Below are positions 31,816 to 39,451 of a stretch of 64,000 nucleotides of DNA, in pieces. Made by a program: the position numbers and the translations under genes. Location of the stretch: assembly GCF_016774335.1 (NCBI RefSeq), contig NZ_JAETWA010000046.1, positions 62,001 through 126,000 on the forward strand, written 5' to 3'. The first letter of the stretch is position 1. Every line of letters starts with the position of its first letter. A model generated the notes under the pieces. It made no database searches. It saw only the letters and a program-made list of their open reading frames with translations, and had not been told where the DNA came from. This stretch comes from Luteimonas saliphila. Its GTDB lineage: Bacteria; Pseudomonadota; Gammaproteobacteria; Xanthomonadales; Xanthomonadaceae.

Positions 31816-34320
31816 TCAGCTCGAACACCATTCGCACTCGGCGATGTCGATGTCGTTGGAGCGCACGTAGTAGGTGGTCTTGAGCCCTTCGCGCCAGGCG
31901 GTCAGGTGCAGGTCGAGCAGGGTGCCGGCGCGGATGGTGCTCGGCACGTAGAAGTTGAAGCTGATGGACTGGTCGACGTGGCGCTGGCGGCGTGCGTTCT
32001 GCCGCACCGAGGCGAACTGGTCGAGCTTGTAGGCGCCCTTCTCGTAGTACGGCCAGGTCTCGAGCGAAAGCCCCGGCGCGGCGACCGGCCTGCGATAGTC
32101 CTTCTTCTCCTCGTAGTAGAACGCGGAGTAGATCGGGTCGATCGAGGCGGTGGAGCCGGCGATCTGCGCGGTCGACATGTTCGGCGCGACCGCCAGCAGC
32201 CAGCCGTTGCGCACGCCGTTGACCGCCACCTGCGCCGCCAGTTCGAGCCACGCCGGCGAGTGATAGCCGCGGTCGCGGAAATAGGCGCCGGTGTGCCAGT
32301 CGCTGCCGCTGAACACGGCGTAGGTGCCCTTCTCCTTCGCCAGCGCCATGCTCGCCTGGATGGTCAGGTAGTTGATGCGCTCGTACAGCGCGTCGCTGAA
32401 ATCCTCCGCCTCCGGCGAGTTCCAGTGGATGCCCTTGAGCGCCAGCAGGTGATGCCAGCCGAACGTGCCCAGGCCGATCGCGCGGTACTTCGCGTTGGTG
32501 ATCGTCGCCTGCGGCACCGGCAGGTCGTTGAGGTCGATCACGTTGTCGAGCATCCGCACCTGGATCGGGATCAGTCGCTCGAGCACGTCGGTGATCAGGT
32601 CGCCCTGTCCGGTCTGCGGCAGCACCGCGCGTCCGAGGTTGACCGAGGACAGGTTGCAGACCACGAAATCGCCGGCCTGCTTGGTGGTGACGATCTGGTT
32701 GCCGGAAATGATCTCCTGCATCAGCCTTGTGGGGCTCATGTTCTGCAGGATCTCGGTGCACAGGTTCGACGAATACACCATGCCCGCGTGCTTGTTCGGG
32801 TTCTTCCGGTTCACCTCGTCGCGGTAGAACATGAAGGGATTGCCGGTCTCCAGCTGGCTGACCATGATCCGTTTGAAGATGTCGATCGCCTTGACCGTCC
32901 TGCGCGCGATGCGCTCGTCGGCCACGACTTCCTCGTAGCGGCGGCGGAACGTGCCTTCGCCCTTCTTCTCGTCGAAGCAGTCCTGCAGGTACCAGCCCTT
33001 GACCCGCTTGACCTCGTGCGGATCGAACAGGTACCAGTCGCCGCGCCGCTCCACCGCCTCCATGAACAGGTCGGGGATGCACACCGAGGTGAACACGTCG
33101 TGCGCGCGCAGGCGCTGGTCGCCGTTGTTCAGGCGCAGGTCGAGGAAGGCCTCGATGTCGCGGTGCCAGACGTCCAGGTACACCGCGACCGCGCCCTTGC
33201 GCTGGCCCAGCTGGTCGACCGAGACGGCGGTGTTGTTGAGCTGCTTGACCCACGGCACCACGCCGCCCGAGGAATTGGGCACGCCGCGGATCGACGAACC
33301 CGACGAGCGCACGTAGCCCATGTACGCGCCCACCCCGCCGCCGCCCTTGGAGACGCGGGCGATGTCGGTGTTGGAGTCGTAGATGCCCTGCAGCGAATCG
33401 TCGACGGTGTCGATGAAGCACGACGACAGCTGGCCGCCGGTCTTGCCGGCGTTCTGCAGGGTCGGCGTGGCCACGGTCATGTACAGGTTCGACAGCGCCC
33501 AGTAGGCCTCGCCCACCAGCTGCATGCGGCGCTCGCGCCCGCCCTTGCCGGGCGTGAGCTCGTCCTGCATCAGGTACAGCGCGATCGTGAGCCAGCGTTC
33601 CTGCGGCAGCTCGTAGACCGCGCGCGAGGTGTCGGTGGCCAGGTAACGCGTGGCCAGCAGGTACAGGCCGTTGTAGGCGAACAGCTTGTCGCGCTCGGGG
33701 TCGATCATGCGCCCGGCTTCCTGCAGCTCCTCCTTCGAGTACGCGCGCAGGATGTCGTTGGAATAGACGTTGCGGTCGGCCAGCGATTCCTGCAGGCCCA
33801 CGTAGGAGCCGTACTTCTCCCCGGCATCGTAGAAGCGGTTGCGGCTGGCGCGCTTGTACAACCGGTGCAGGTAGATCCGCGCGGCGAACATCTCCCACTC
33901 GGGCGCGGCCACGTCGACCCGGGCCTCGGCCTCGCGGATCAGGTGGTCGACCAGGTCGTCGGCGTTCACCACGTCCTTGCGCTCGACGAAGCCGAACACG
34001 CTGCGCTTGTAGTCGACGATGTCGAGCTGCGGGAATTCGGCGTGGACGCGGTCGATGCTGCGCTCCAGTCGTGCACGTTCGTAGGGAATCCGGCGGTTGC
34101 CGGCTTCCTTGGTGATCCAGGTGGCGACGTCCTGCGTGCCGACGGGCGTGGTGGGCAGGTCGGTGGTGCGGGGCGCCGGGATGGCGTCGTCGCCCTCGGC
34201 CGCGTGCGCGGCAGCGCCGGCAACCGGCGGGGTTGCCCGGGCGGTGTTCGTCGTCGCGCCCGTGGCGACGGGTGCGCTGGCCGGCACGGCGGCCGGGGTG
34301 TCGTTGTCGTTGTTGTTCAA
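31816..34320 (-). CDS. nrdA: Class Ia ribonucleotide reductase subunit alpha NrdA
   Basis: 834 residues from a TTG with GGAGG five bases upstream. It reduces ribonucleoside diphosphates. By alignment of motifs to E. coli NrdA: Cys301 (QLSSCFID) and Cys555 (VVCNLSSVNLGR) are the substrate-reducing pair, Asn519-Leu-Cys521-Thr-Glu523 holds the thiyl-radical cysteine, and the C-terminal shuttle cysteines are Cys829 and Cys832 (ECEWCSS). An Ala/Pro/Thr-rich leader of about 55 residues precedes a degenerate ATP-cone-like region (WITKEAGNRRIPYERARLER; FAARIYLHRLYKRA). The long leader mRNA carries a cobalamin riboswitch. Confidence 0.96.
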   Translation of the reverse strand: MNNNDNDTPAAVPASAPVATGATTNTARATPPVAGAAAHAAEGDDAIPAPRTTDLPTTPVGTQDVATWITKEAGNRRIPYERARLERSIDRVHAEFPQLDIVDYKRSVFGFVERKDVVNADDLVDHLIREAEARVDVAAPEWEMFAARIYLHRLYKRASRNRFYDAGEKYGSYVGLQESLADRNVYSNDILRAYSKEELQEAGRMIDPERDKLFAYNGLYLLATRYLATDTSRAVYELPQERWLTIALYLMQDELTPGKGGRERRMQLVGEAYWALSNLYMTVATPTLQNAGKTGGQLSSCFIDTVDDSLQGIYDSNTDIARVSKGGGGVGAYMGYVRSSGSSIRGVPNSSGGVVPWVKQLNNTAVSVDQLGQRKGAVAVYLDVWHRDIEAFLDLRLNNGDQRLRAHDVFTSVCIPDLFMEAVERRGDWYLFDPHEVKRVKGWYLQDCFDEKKGEGTFRRRYEEVVADERIARRTVKAIDIFKRIMVSQLETGNPFMFYRDEVNRKNPNKHAGMVYSSNLCTEILQNMSPTRLMQEIISGNQIVTTKQAGDFVVCNLSSVNLGRAVLPQTGQGDLITDVLERLIPIQVRMLDNVIDLNDLPVPQATITNAKYRAIGLGTFGWHHLLALKGIHWNSPEAEDFSDALYERINYLTIQASMALAKEKGTYAVFSGSDWHTGAYFRDRGYHSPAWLELAAQVAVNGVRNGWLLAVAPNMSTAQIAGSTASIDPIYSAFYYEEKKDYRRPVAAPGLSLETWPYYEKGAYKLDQFASVRQNARRQRHVDQSISFNFYVPSTIRAGTLLDLHLTAWREGLKTTYYVRSNDIDIAECEWCSS

Positions 34321-34504
34321 TGCGTCCTCCACGCGTCGCGCACACGTCCGCCAGTCCCGCGCAGGCGGCGGGGCCCGGATCGACAGAATGGAAAGGCGGC
34401 GTCGCAAAAGCGCGGACTGCGCGGAAACGCGTCCCGACCCTGCGTCGCCAGCCCTCTCCCCCCGGAGATCCCGCGGCCGGCACCGCGCGGCGTGCAGGCG
34501 CGCG

Positions 34505-34713
34505 GCTGTCGGCAGGTCTTCGGACTCACGGGCACGGAAGCAGCGCTTCCACCTCCCCCGCCGCTTCCCGGAGCGTGGCTCCAGTGCTGGTGGCGGGTTC
34601 GTTCCCGATTACCGCTGCGGGGCAGTGCCGGAGTGGCCGCCGACCTTGCGGACGGGGCGTCACCGGCTTCCCTTTTCATCCCCGCGACCCTTGGCCGGGG
34701 GAACCGACGGCCA
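34505..34713 (-). ncRNA. Cobalamin (B12) riboswitch upstream of nrdA
   Basis: Read on the minus strand, the conserved blocks occur in order: GGTTCCCC, GATGAAAAGGGAAGCCGGTG, CTCCGGCACTGCCCCGCAGC then GGTAATCGGGAACGAACC, and the 3' block GTGAGTCCGAAGACCTGCC. The ends (GGCCGTCGG and CCGACAGCC) pair to form P1 with one mismatch. It lies about 185 nt before the nrdA start. B12 riboswitches over B12-independent ribonucleotide reductases are known (Streptomyces nrdABS), where B12 turns the gene off because a class II enzyme can take over. Confidence 0.95.
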
Positions 34714-34758
34714 CAACATAGTGTGGTGTCGCCGAATCGTCAACACGAAATCTTGTGG
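34711..34758 (-). promoter_or_regulatory. nrdAB promoter with two NrdR-type boxes
   Basis: Minus-strand -35 TTGACG (34743-34738), 17-bp spacer, -10 TATGTT (34720-34715). Two 16-bp partial palindromes overlap it: 34711-34726 (CCACAACATAGTGTGG) covers the -10, and 34743-34758 (ACACGAAATCTTGTGG) covers the -35 edge. Each matches the recalled NrdR consensus acaCwAtATaTwGtgt at 12 of 16 positions. Their starts are 32 bp apart, about three helical turns, as expected for paired NrdR boxes. A further GTGGAACA / TGTTCCAC inverted repeat lies just upstream (about 34755-34781). Confidence 0.72.
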
Positions 34759-34894
34759 AACACCCCGTGCATCTGTTCCACAGCGCCGCGCTCCGGCCGT
34801 GCCGCCAAGCGGCGTGGCCCGTCCCGTTCCGCGCGGGCGGGAGCGGCGCCCGCGCACCGGAACCGGCCGGGCCGGGCGCGGTCGCCCTGCCGGG

Positions 34895-35383
34895 TCAGGC
34901 CTGGGTGGGCTTGGCCGCCAGCGGATAGCCGCTGAACGGCTTGACCGCGTCCATCAGGAACTGGGAGACGATCTTCTCCACCCCGTAGTTACCGCCGAGC
35001 AGGGCGCGCGCGATGTCCTTCCACTCGTGCACGTCGTTGACGATGACGCGCATCATGTAGTCGTAGTCGCCACTGATCCGGAAGGCCTCCACCACTTCCG
35101 GCATCTGCATGATCCGCGCGTCGAAGTCGTCGAACTCGTGCAGGACATGGCGCTTGAACGCCACCTGCGCGATCACGATCGTCGCCGAGCGGATGCGGTC
35201 GACCGCGACATGCGCGCGGTAGCCACTGATCAGTCCGCGAGTCTCCAGCGCCCGCACCCGGCTCAGGCAGGCGCTGGGCGAGAGCGCGACGCGGCCCGCC
35301 AGCGCGTGGTTGGTGATCCGCGCGTCCTGCTGCAGCACGTTGAGGATCTTCAGGTCGATGCGGTCGAGCTTGCGGGAGGCCAT
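34895..35383 (-). CDS. Lrp/AsnC-family transcriptional regulator
   Basis: 162 residues. The N-terminal helix-turn-helix (LDRIDLKILNVLQQDARITN; LSPSACLSRVRALETRGLIS) is followed by the RAM effector domain (FRISGDYDYMMRVIVNDVHE). Such proteins form octamers and respond to amino acids. It is divergent from a TonB receptor/amidase/peptidase operon, its probable target, with a 336-bp gap between them. The frame stays open far upstream on the minus strand through the receptor gene, but that part is a shadow. Confidence 0.93.
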   Translation of the reverse strand: MASRKLDRIDLKILNVLQQDARITNHALAGRVALSPSACLSRVRALETRGLISGYRAHVAVDRIRSATIVIAQVAFKRHVLHEFDDFDARIMQMPEVVEAFRISGDYDYMMRVIVNDVHEWKDIARALLGGNYGVEKIVSQFLMDAVKPFSGYPLAAKPTQA

Positions 35384-35719
35384 CGCATTGCGCCGGGACG
35401 TGGGTCGTTCCCAGTGTAGGTGCAGGCGGCCGGCACCGGCATGCGCCGTGAAGGCGCGCCGCAGATTCTGCAGATTTCGTGCGCACGGTCTGGACATCCT
35501 GCGCTTTTTGCAGCGGCATGGCGCAGGAACCTCGCGCACGATCCCGGGAAACGCTTTGTTTTCATGCGCTTGGATCGCTCGGGCCGCGCCGTGGGAGCTG
35601 TGGACGCCGCGCCGCGGATGCGCGCTAGATGAAAGAGAACCGGTCTGCCTCCGCAGCCAGCCGCGTCGATCCGCGGGCCTCGCGACCCGACTCCGCCACG
35701 TCCCAGCCAGGAGAAACCC
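35384..35719. promoter_or_regulatory. Divergent intergenic region, Lrp-type regulator / TonB receptor
   Basis: A 336-bp gap holding both promoters. Near its middle (about 35460-35560) it contains AT-richer segments such as GCAGATTCTGCAGATTTCG, CGCTTTTTGCAG and ACGCTTTGTTTTCATG, which could include Lrp-type binding sites. AGGAGAAA precedes the receptor ATG. No gene is seen, and no specific operator could be fixed. Confidence 0.35.
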
Positions 35720-37972
35720 ATGCGCCAACCGTCGCCCCACCCGCTGTGCCTGCCCATCCGCATCGCGCTTTGCGGCCTGCTCGCCACCGGCACGGCATGG
35801 GCGCAGGACGCTGCGGATACCCAGGCCCCCGACGCGCAGACCCTCGACCGCGTGATCGTGACCGCCAGCAAGCGCGAGCAGTCGGTGCGCGAGGTGGCCG
35901 GTTCGGTGTCCGCGGTGACCAGCCAGCAGTTGCAGGACCTCGGCGCCCAGGGCCTGGCCGACTACATCCAGAAGACGCCCGGCGTGGTGTTCAACAGCTA
36001 CCAGCCGGGCGTCTCGCACGTGGTGGTGCGCGGCATCGCGACCAGCGCCGGCAACCCGCAGGGCCAGCCGACCACCGGCTACTTCCTCAACGACGTGCCG
36101 CTGGTCGAACCGGGCTGGACGATCGCCGTCCCCGACATCGACGCCTTCGATCTCAACCGGGTCGAAGTGCTGCGCGGACCGCAGGGCTCGCTGTTCGGCT
36201 CGGCCTCGATGGGCGGGGCGGTCAACTACATCGCCAACACCGCCGACAGTGCCGGGTTCGACGCCGCGGTTGAGGCCGGAGTGTCCGCCACCCGCAACGC
36301 CGACGCCGGGTATTCGGTCAAGGGCATGGTCAACCTGCCGCTCAAGCAGGACGTGTTCGCGATCCGCGCCGTGGCCCAGTTCCGCGACGATCCCGGCTAC
36401 ATCGACAACCTCGGGACCGGCCGCGACGGCGCCAACGACGTGGCCGTCTCCGGTGGCCGCGTGTCGGCGGTGCTGACGCCGACCGATCGCACCACGCTGA
36501 CCTGGCTGAGCCTGTTCCAGCGGATCGATGCCGACGACAACGCCTATCGCAACCCGGAGCTGGGCGACCTGGTGCGCTACACCACCACGCCCGAGTTCAC
36601 CGAGACCGACGTCGCCGTGCACAGCCTGCGCCTGGACCAGGCGCTCGGCTGGGGCACCCTGACCGCGCTGGCGTCGCGCCAGGACAAGTCGCAGGACTGG
36701 CGCTTCGACCTGAGCCCCTACCTGGACTACTACAACGGCGCCGTCGGCACCGACGTGGACGGCCCGCTGTACGTCAACAGCGGCGGCGAGAGCACCGGCG
36801 ACAGCTTCGAGCTGCGGCTGGCGTCGGACAGCGGCGGGCGCTTCGAGTGGCTGGTCGGCGCGATGCTGTTCGACACCGACAAGGACCTGTACGAACAGCT
36901 CGGCGCCCCCGGCATGGCGGCCGCGCTCGACGCCTCCACCGACCCGCGCTTCGGCCCCGGGACCGGCGCGGTGGTGTCGCCGGACGGTGAGGTGTTCAAT
37001 GCGTTCTACAGCCGGGTGACCGGTCACGAGAAGGCGCTGTTCGGCGAGGCGTCGATCCACTTCGACCCGCGCTGGACCCTGACCCTGGGCGGGCGCCTGT
37101 TCGAGACCCGGGTGCGGGAACGCAGCACCACCGTGGGCGTCGACGTCTATCCGCTGCCCTCGCTGCAGACCGCGGACATCGAGACCGAGGAGAGCGGCTT
37201 CAACCCAAAGGTTTCTTTGAGCTACCGGCCGCACGATCGCTTCATGGTCTATGCGCTGCGCTCGGAAGGCTTCCGCTTCGGCGTGCCGAACAATTCTTCG
37301 GTGACCGTGCATCCGATCCCGGACGGTTCGCGCAGCGACGAGCTGGTCAACTACGAACTCGGCTTCCGCAGCGACCTGGCCGGCGGCCGCCTGCTGCTGG
37401 ATGCGACGGTGTTCTACATCGACTGGAGCGACATCCAGCTGCGGCTGCAGACGCCCGAGCCGGTGGTCAACTACGCCGGCAACGGCGGCAAGGCCTCGAG
37501 CAAGGGCGTCGAGGTGTCGGCGCAGTGGCGGCCCTCGCGCGCGTTCGACTGGACCAGCAGCGTGACTTGGCAGCGCGCCCGGCTCGAGGAGGATGTGTTC
37601 ATCCTCTGGTACGGCACCGCGCCTCGCGGTTCGCGCCTGCCCGGTTCGGCGGACTGGTCGATCGGCAACCAGCTGGCCTGGCGTTTCGAAGGCGCGCGCG
37701 CACCGACGCTGATGCTCTCGCACACCTACCTGTCCGAAGGCATCAGCGATCTCAATTCGGCGGTGCCGGGGGTGACGCCGAACGAACAGGGCGACTACCA
37801 CCTGTTCGATGCGCGCTTCCGGTTGAGCTTCGGCAGTACCGACCTGACCCTGTTCGGCAGCAACCTGACCGACGAGCGCGGCGTCACCCGCGCGGCCCCG
37901 GAAGCCTACGGTCTCGGCCAGGGCATCGTGCGCCCGCGCACCTTCGGCGTCAGCCTGCACTGGCGCTACTGA
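35720..37972 (+). CDS. TonB-dependent receptor
   Basis: 750 residues with signal peptide (ALCGLLATGTAWAQ), plug (LDRVIVTASKREQSVREVAG; LNRVEVLRGPQGSLFGSASM) and barrel ending in VSLHWRY. It belongs to the broad class that includes receptors for aromatic and other non-iron ligands. A clear Shine-Dalgarno (AGGAGAAA) precedes the ATG. The amidase gene starts only 3 nt after its stop, followed by a coupled S9 peptidase, so its cargo may be a peptide or amide compound. Confidence 0.93.
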   Translation: MRQPSPHPLCLPIRIALCGLLATGTAWAQDAADTQAPDAQTLDRVIVTASKREQSVREVAGSVSAVTSQQLQDLGAQGLADYIQKTPGVVFNSYQPGVSHVVVRGIATSAGNPQGQPTTGYFLNDVPLVEPGWTIAVPDIDAFDLNRVEVLRGPQGSLFGSASMGGAVNYIANTADSAGFDAAVEAGVSATRNADAGYSVKGMVNLPLKQDVFAIRAVAQFRDDPGYIDNLGTGRDGANDVAVSGGRVSAVLTPTDRTTLTWLSLFQRIDADDNAYRNPELGDLVRYTTTPEFTETDVAVHSLRLDQALGWGTLTALASRQDKSQDWRFDLSPYLDYYNGAVGTDVDGPLYVNSGGESTGDSFELRLASDSGGRFEWLVGAMLFDTDKDLYEQLGAPGMAAALDASTDPRFGPGTGAVVSPDGEVFNAFYSRVTGHEKALFGEASIHFDPRWTLTLGGRLFETRVRERSTTVGVDVYPLPSLQTADIETEESGFNPKVSLSYRPHDRFMVYALRSEGFRFGVPNNSSVTVHPIPDGSRSDELVNYELGFRSDLAGGRLLLDATVFYIDWSDIQLRLQTPEPVVNYAGNGGKASSKGVEVSAQWRPSRAFDWTSSVTWQRARLEEDVFILWYGTAPRGSRLPGSADWSIGNQLAWRFEGARAPTLMLSHTYLSEGISDLNSAVPGVTPNEQGDYHLFDARFRLSFGSTDLTLFGSNLTDERGVTRAAPEAYGLGQGIVRPRTFGVSLHWRY

Positions 37973-37975
37973 GCG

Positions 37976-39451
37976 ATGCAGCAGGAGCGACGCGTGCAGG
38001 CGCGGCCGACGCCTGCCGGCATCACCCTGGCCGAAGCCCTCGCGCTCGGGCGGCTCGATGCGCATGCACAGGCCGCCCTGGTGGCCAGGGGCGGGATCGA
38101 TGCGCGTAGCCTGGTCGAGGCCGCGTGCCTGCGCGCAGAACACCTCGATCCGGCACTGCAGGCATTGAGCCATCGCGGTTTCGCTGGCGCGTGCGTGCGT
38201 GCGCAGGCACTCGATGCAGAGCCGTCGCGCCGGCCGTTCGCGGGCGTGCCCTGGCTGGCGAAGGATTCGCTGGACGTGCCGGGCATGCCTTCACGTGGCG
38301 GCTCGCGCAGTCGCGGCGATGCGCCGGCGCTGCGCGCTCCGCCTTACGTGCAGCGGCTCGATGCGCAGGGCCTGGTGGCGATCGGCAAGAGCGCGATGCC
38401 CGAGTTCGGGTTGATGCCGTCGACCGAGCCGCTGTCCGGCCCGGTGACGCGCAACCCGTGGTCGCCCGCGCATTCGCCCGGCGGCTCCAGCGGCGGCGCG
38501 GCGGCGGCGGTCGCCGCCGGCATCGTGCCCCTGGCGCATGGCAGCGACGGCGCCGGCTCGATCCGCATGCCGGCGGCCTGTTGCGGCGTCGTCGGACTCA
38601 AGCCCGGCCGTGGCGCGGTGGTGCAGGCGCGCGCGCGGCATGCGATCGAGGACCTGCTGGTATCCGACGTGCTGCTCTCGCGCAGCGTCCGCGACACCGC
38701 CTGGGCGTTCGCCGCCACCCATCCCGACGCCTCGCGTGCGCCGGTGCGCGGTGCCGACCCGCGCCGGCTGCGCATCGCCGTGGTGGCGCCGAACCTGCGC
38801 GACCAGGCGCCGCATCCGGACGTCGCCGACGCGCTGCGCCACGCCGCCGACCTGTGCGTATCGCTCGGCCACCACGTCGAGCCCGCGCGCTGGCCGTTCG
38901 ACGGCGAGGCGGTCGATGCGACGCTCAAGACCCTGTGGTCGCGCCTGGCGGCCGATGCGGTCGAGCTGGCGGCCGCGGGCGGCGGCAGCGACGCCGTGCA
39001 GCGGCTCGAACCGTGGACGCGCGAGCTCGCACACTGGCACCACGCCCATTGCGGCGTCGACGCGCTGGAACGGGCCTGGGCCGGGGTGGCCGAACTACCG
39101 GGCCGCTTCGCGCGCATGCACGAGCGCTTCGATCTGGTCTTGTCGCCGGTCGTGCGCGCGCCGCCGCCTTTGCTGGGACAGCTGGCGCCGGACCGTGACT
39201 TCGACACGCTGTTCGAGGCGCTGTTCGACTGGATGTCCTACACGCCGGTCCAGAACCTCGCGGGCACGCCGGCGATCGCGCTGCCGCTGTCGCGCAATGC
39301 GCAGGGCCTGCCCGTGGGCGTGCAGTTCGCATCCGACCGCGGTCGCGAGGACGTGCTGCTGGCCTTGGCCTGGGAGCTGGAATCGACGGTGGACTGGGCG
39401 AACGCGTGGCCGCCACGGTCCGCCGGATCCGGTGCAGACTCGACGGGATGA
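37976..39451 (+). CDS. Amidase signature family hydrolase
   Basis: 491 residues. The Ser-cisSer-Lys triad is visible: Lys96 (WLAKDSLDVPG), the cis-serine in PGGSSGGAAAAVAAG (Ser171/172) and the nucleophile Ser195 in DGAGSIRMPA. No signal peptide is seen, so it should act in the cytoplasm on an imported amide. It starts 3 nt after the receptor stop and overlaps the S9 peptidase start (ATGA), making a tight three-gene operon. Not GatA: no gatB or gatC is nearby. Confidence 0.92.
   Translation: MQQERRVQARPTPAGITLAEALALGRLDAHAQAALVARGGIDARSLVEAACLRAEHLDPALQALSHRGFAGACVRAQALDAEPSRRPFAGVPWLAKDSLDVPGMPSRGGSRSRGDAPALRAPPYVQRLDAQGLVAIGKSAMPEFGLMPSTEPLSGPVTRNPWSPAHSPGGSSGGAAAAVAAGIVPLAHGSDGAGSIRMPAACCGVVGLKPGRGAVVQARARHAIEDLLVSDVLLSRSVRDTAWAFAATHPDASRAPVRGADPRRLRIAVVAPNLRDQAPHPDVADALRHAADLCVSLGHHVEPARWPFDGEAVDATLKTLWSRLAADAVELAAAGGGSDAVQRLEPWTRELAHWHHAHCGVDALERAWAGVAELPGRFARMHERFDLVLSPVVRAPPPLLGQLAPDRDFDTLFEALFDWMSYTPVQNLAGTPAIALPLSRNAQGLPVGVQFASDRGREDVLLALAWELESTVDWANAWPPRSAGSGADSTG

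Noticed and set aside
35384-38173. Upstream extension of the Lrp-type regulator frame
   Set aside because: Only the last 162 codons match the Lrp family; the rest is antisense to the receptor and amidase genes.
37976-39451. GatA subunit of the Glu-tRNA(Gln) amidotransferase
   Set aside because: The amidase signature is shared, but gatB and gatC are absent and the gene is bound into a transport operon.
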